NCBI GenBank assembly: GCA_002305715.1
Contig: DBQD01000038.1
Span: forward strand, 18,647 to 25,689
DNA length: 7,043 bases
DNA from: Proteiniphilum sp. UBA1403
GTDB lineage: Bacteria; Bacteroidota; Bacteroidia; Bacteroidales; Dysgonomonadaceae
Direction: 5' to 3'
Positions 6,819-7,043 of this stretch are shown piece after piece. The stretch's first letter is position 1. Each line of letters begins with the position of its first letter. The position numbers and the translations under genes were made by a program. Under the pieces are notes generated by a model that saw nothing but the letters and a program-made list of their open reading frames with translations, searched no databases and was not told the origin of the DNA.

Positions 6819-6870
6819 GTTCCGCAACAAAAGCCTTGTAAGGGTATGCGTTGCGGAACAATTATTTTTT
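6819..6870 (+). terminator. Intrinsic terminator of the sppA-lpxK-punA-thiL operon
   Basis: GTTCCGCAAC (6819-6828) and GTTGCGGAAC (6850-6859) form a perfect 10-bp stem starting 14 nt after the thiL stop. The 21-nt loop can form a small inner CCT/AGG hairpin. The stem is followed by AATTATTTTTT (6860-6870), and a second T run lies at 6874-6879. This is a good Rho-independent terminator and separates the operon from the tRNA gene. Confidence 0.9.
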
Positions 6871-6890
6871 CACTTTTTTCTTTACAAATT

Positions 6891-6920
6891 TTGCATTTCA
6901 GAAAAATGCGCTTATCTTTG
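6891..6920 (+). promoter_or_regulatory. Promoter of the tRNA-Phe gene
   Basis: TTG (6891-6893), a 19-nt spacer and TATCTTTG (6913-6920) match the Bacteroidota primary-sigma consensus fully. Transcription would start near 6926, giving a leader of about 17 nt before the mature tRNA 5' end. Confidence 0.85.
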
Positions 6921-6942
6921 CACTCGCAATTTAAGCAATGTT

Positions 6943-7018
<76 letters not shown>

Positions 7019-7043
7019 AGAAAATCGCTAATAGCTAAATAAT

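Noticed and set aside
7019..7043. Short GCTA-A-TAGC repeat after the tRNA gene
   Set aside because: A four-base stem with a single-base loop cannot form, and the window ends before any terminator could be judged.

Overview
The window is most likely chromosomal DNA from a member of the Bacteroidota, probably order Bacteroidales. Three lines of evidence support this. Promoters of the TTG-N19/20-TAnnTTTG type, used by the divergent Bacteroidota primary sigma factor, lie upstream of three separate transcription units. Start codons lack strong Shine-Dalgarno sequences. The sppA-lpxK-punA-thiL gene order is familiar from Bacteroidales. Family and genus cannot be fixed from the sequence alone.

Layout. 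Positions 14-1859 on the minus strand hold a two-gene operon. It encodes an ECF-type RNA polymerase sigma factor and, overlapping its end by 14 bp, an unusual membrane protein. That protein has an anti-sigma-like cytoplasmic N-terminus, one transmembrane helix, a long low-complexity linker and a C-terminal outer-membrane beta-barrel-like domain. This matches the design of the dual-membrane-spanning anti-sigma factors (Dma type) described in Bacteroides. Positions 1860-2111 are a divergent control region with back-to-back promoters and, in the sigma-gene leader, a terminator-like hairpin overlapped by a possible five-codon leader ORF. Positions 2112-6805 on the plus strand hold a tightly packed operon: sppA (membrane protease), lpxK (lipid A 4'-kinase), punA (purine nucleoside phosphorylase) and thiL (thiamine-phosphate kinase). 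Its gaps run from 5 bp to overlaps of 44 and 4 bp. A strong intrinsic terminator (6819-6870) follows, and then a tRNA-Phe gene with its own promoter (6891-7018).

How the genes may work together. SppA and LpxK act at the inner membrane on protein turnover and lipid A synthesis. PunA and ThiL are cytosolic salvage and cofactor enzymes and look like passengers of a conserved operon. The divergent sigma/anti-sigma pair probably senses the state of the envelope and reprograms transcription. Whether it controls the neighbouring envelope genes is not shown by the sequence.

The items most worth a second look are the envelope-spanning anti-sigma candidate, the leader hairpin plus mini-ORF that shares a 12-base sequence and ATGAAC with the anti-sigma start, and the A9 tract where the sigma and anti-sigma frames meet.
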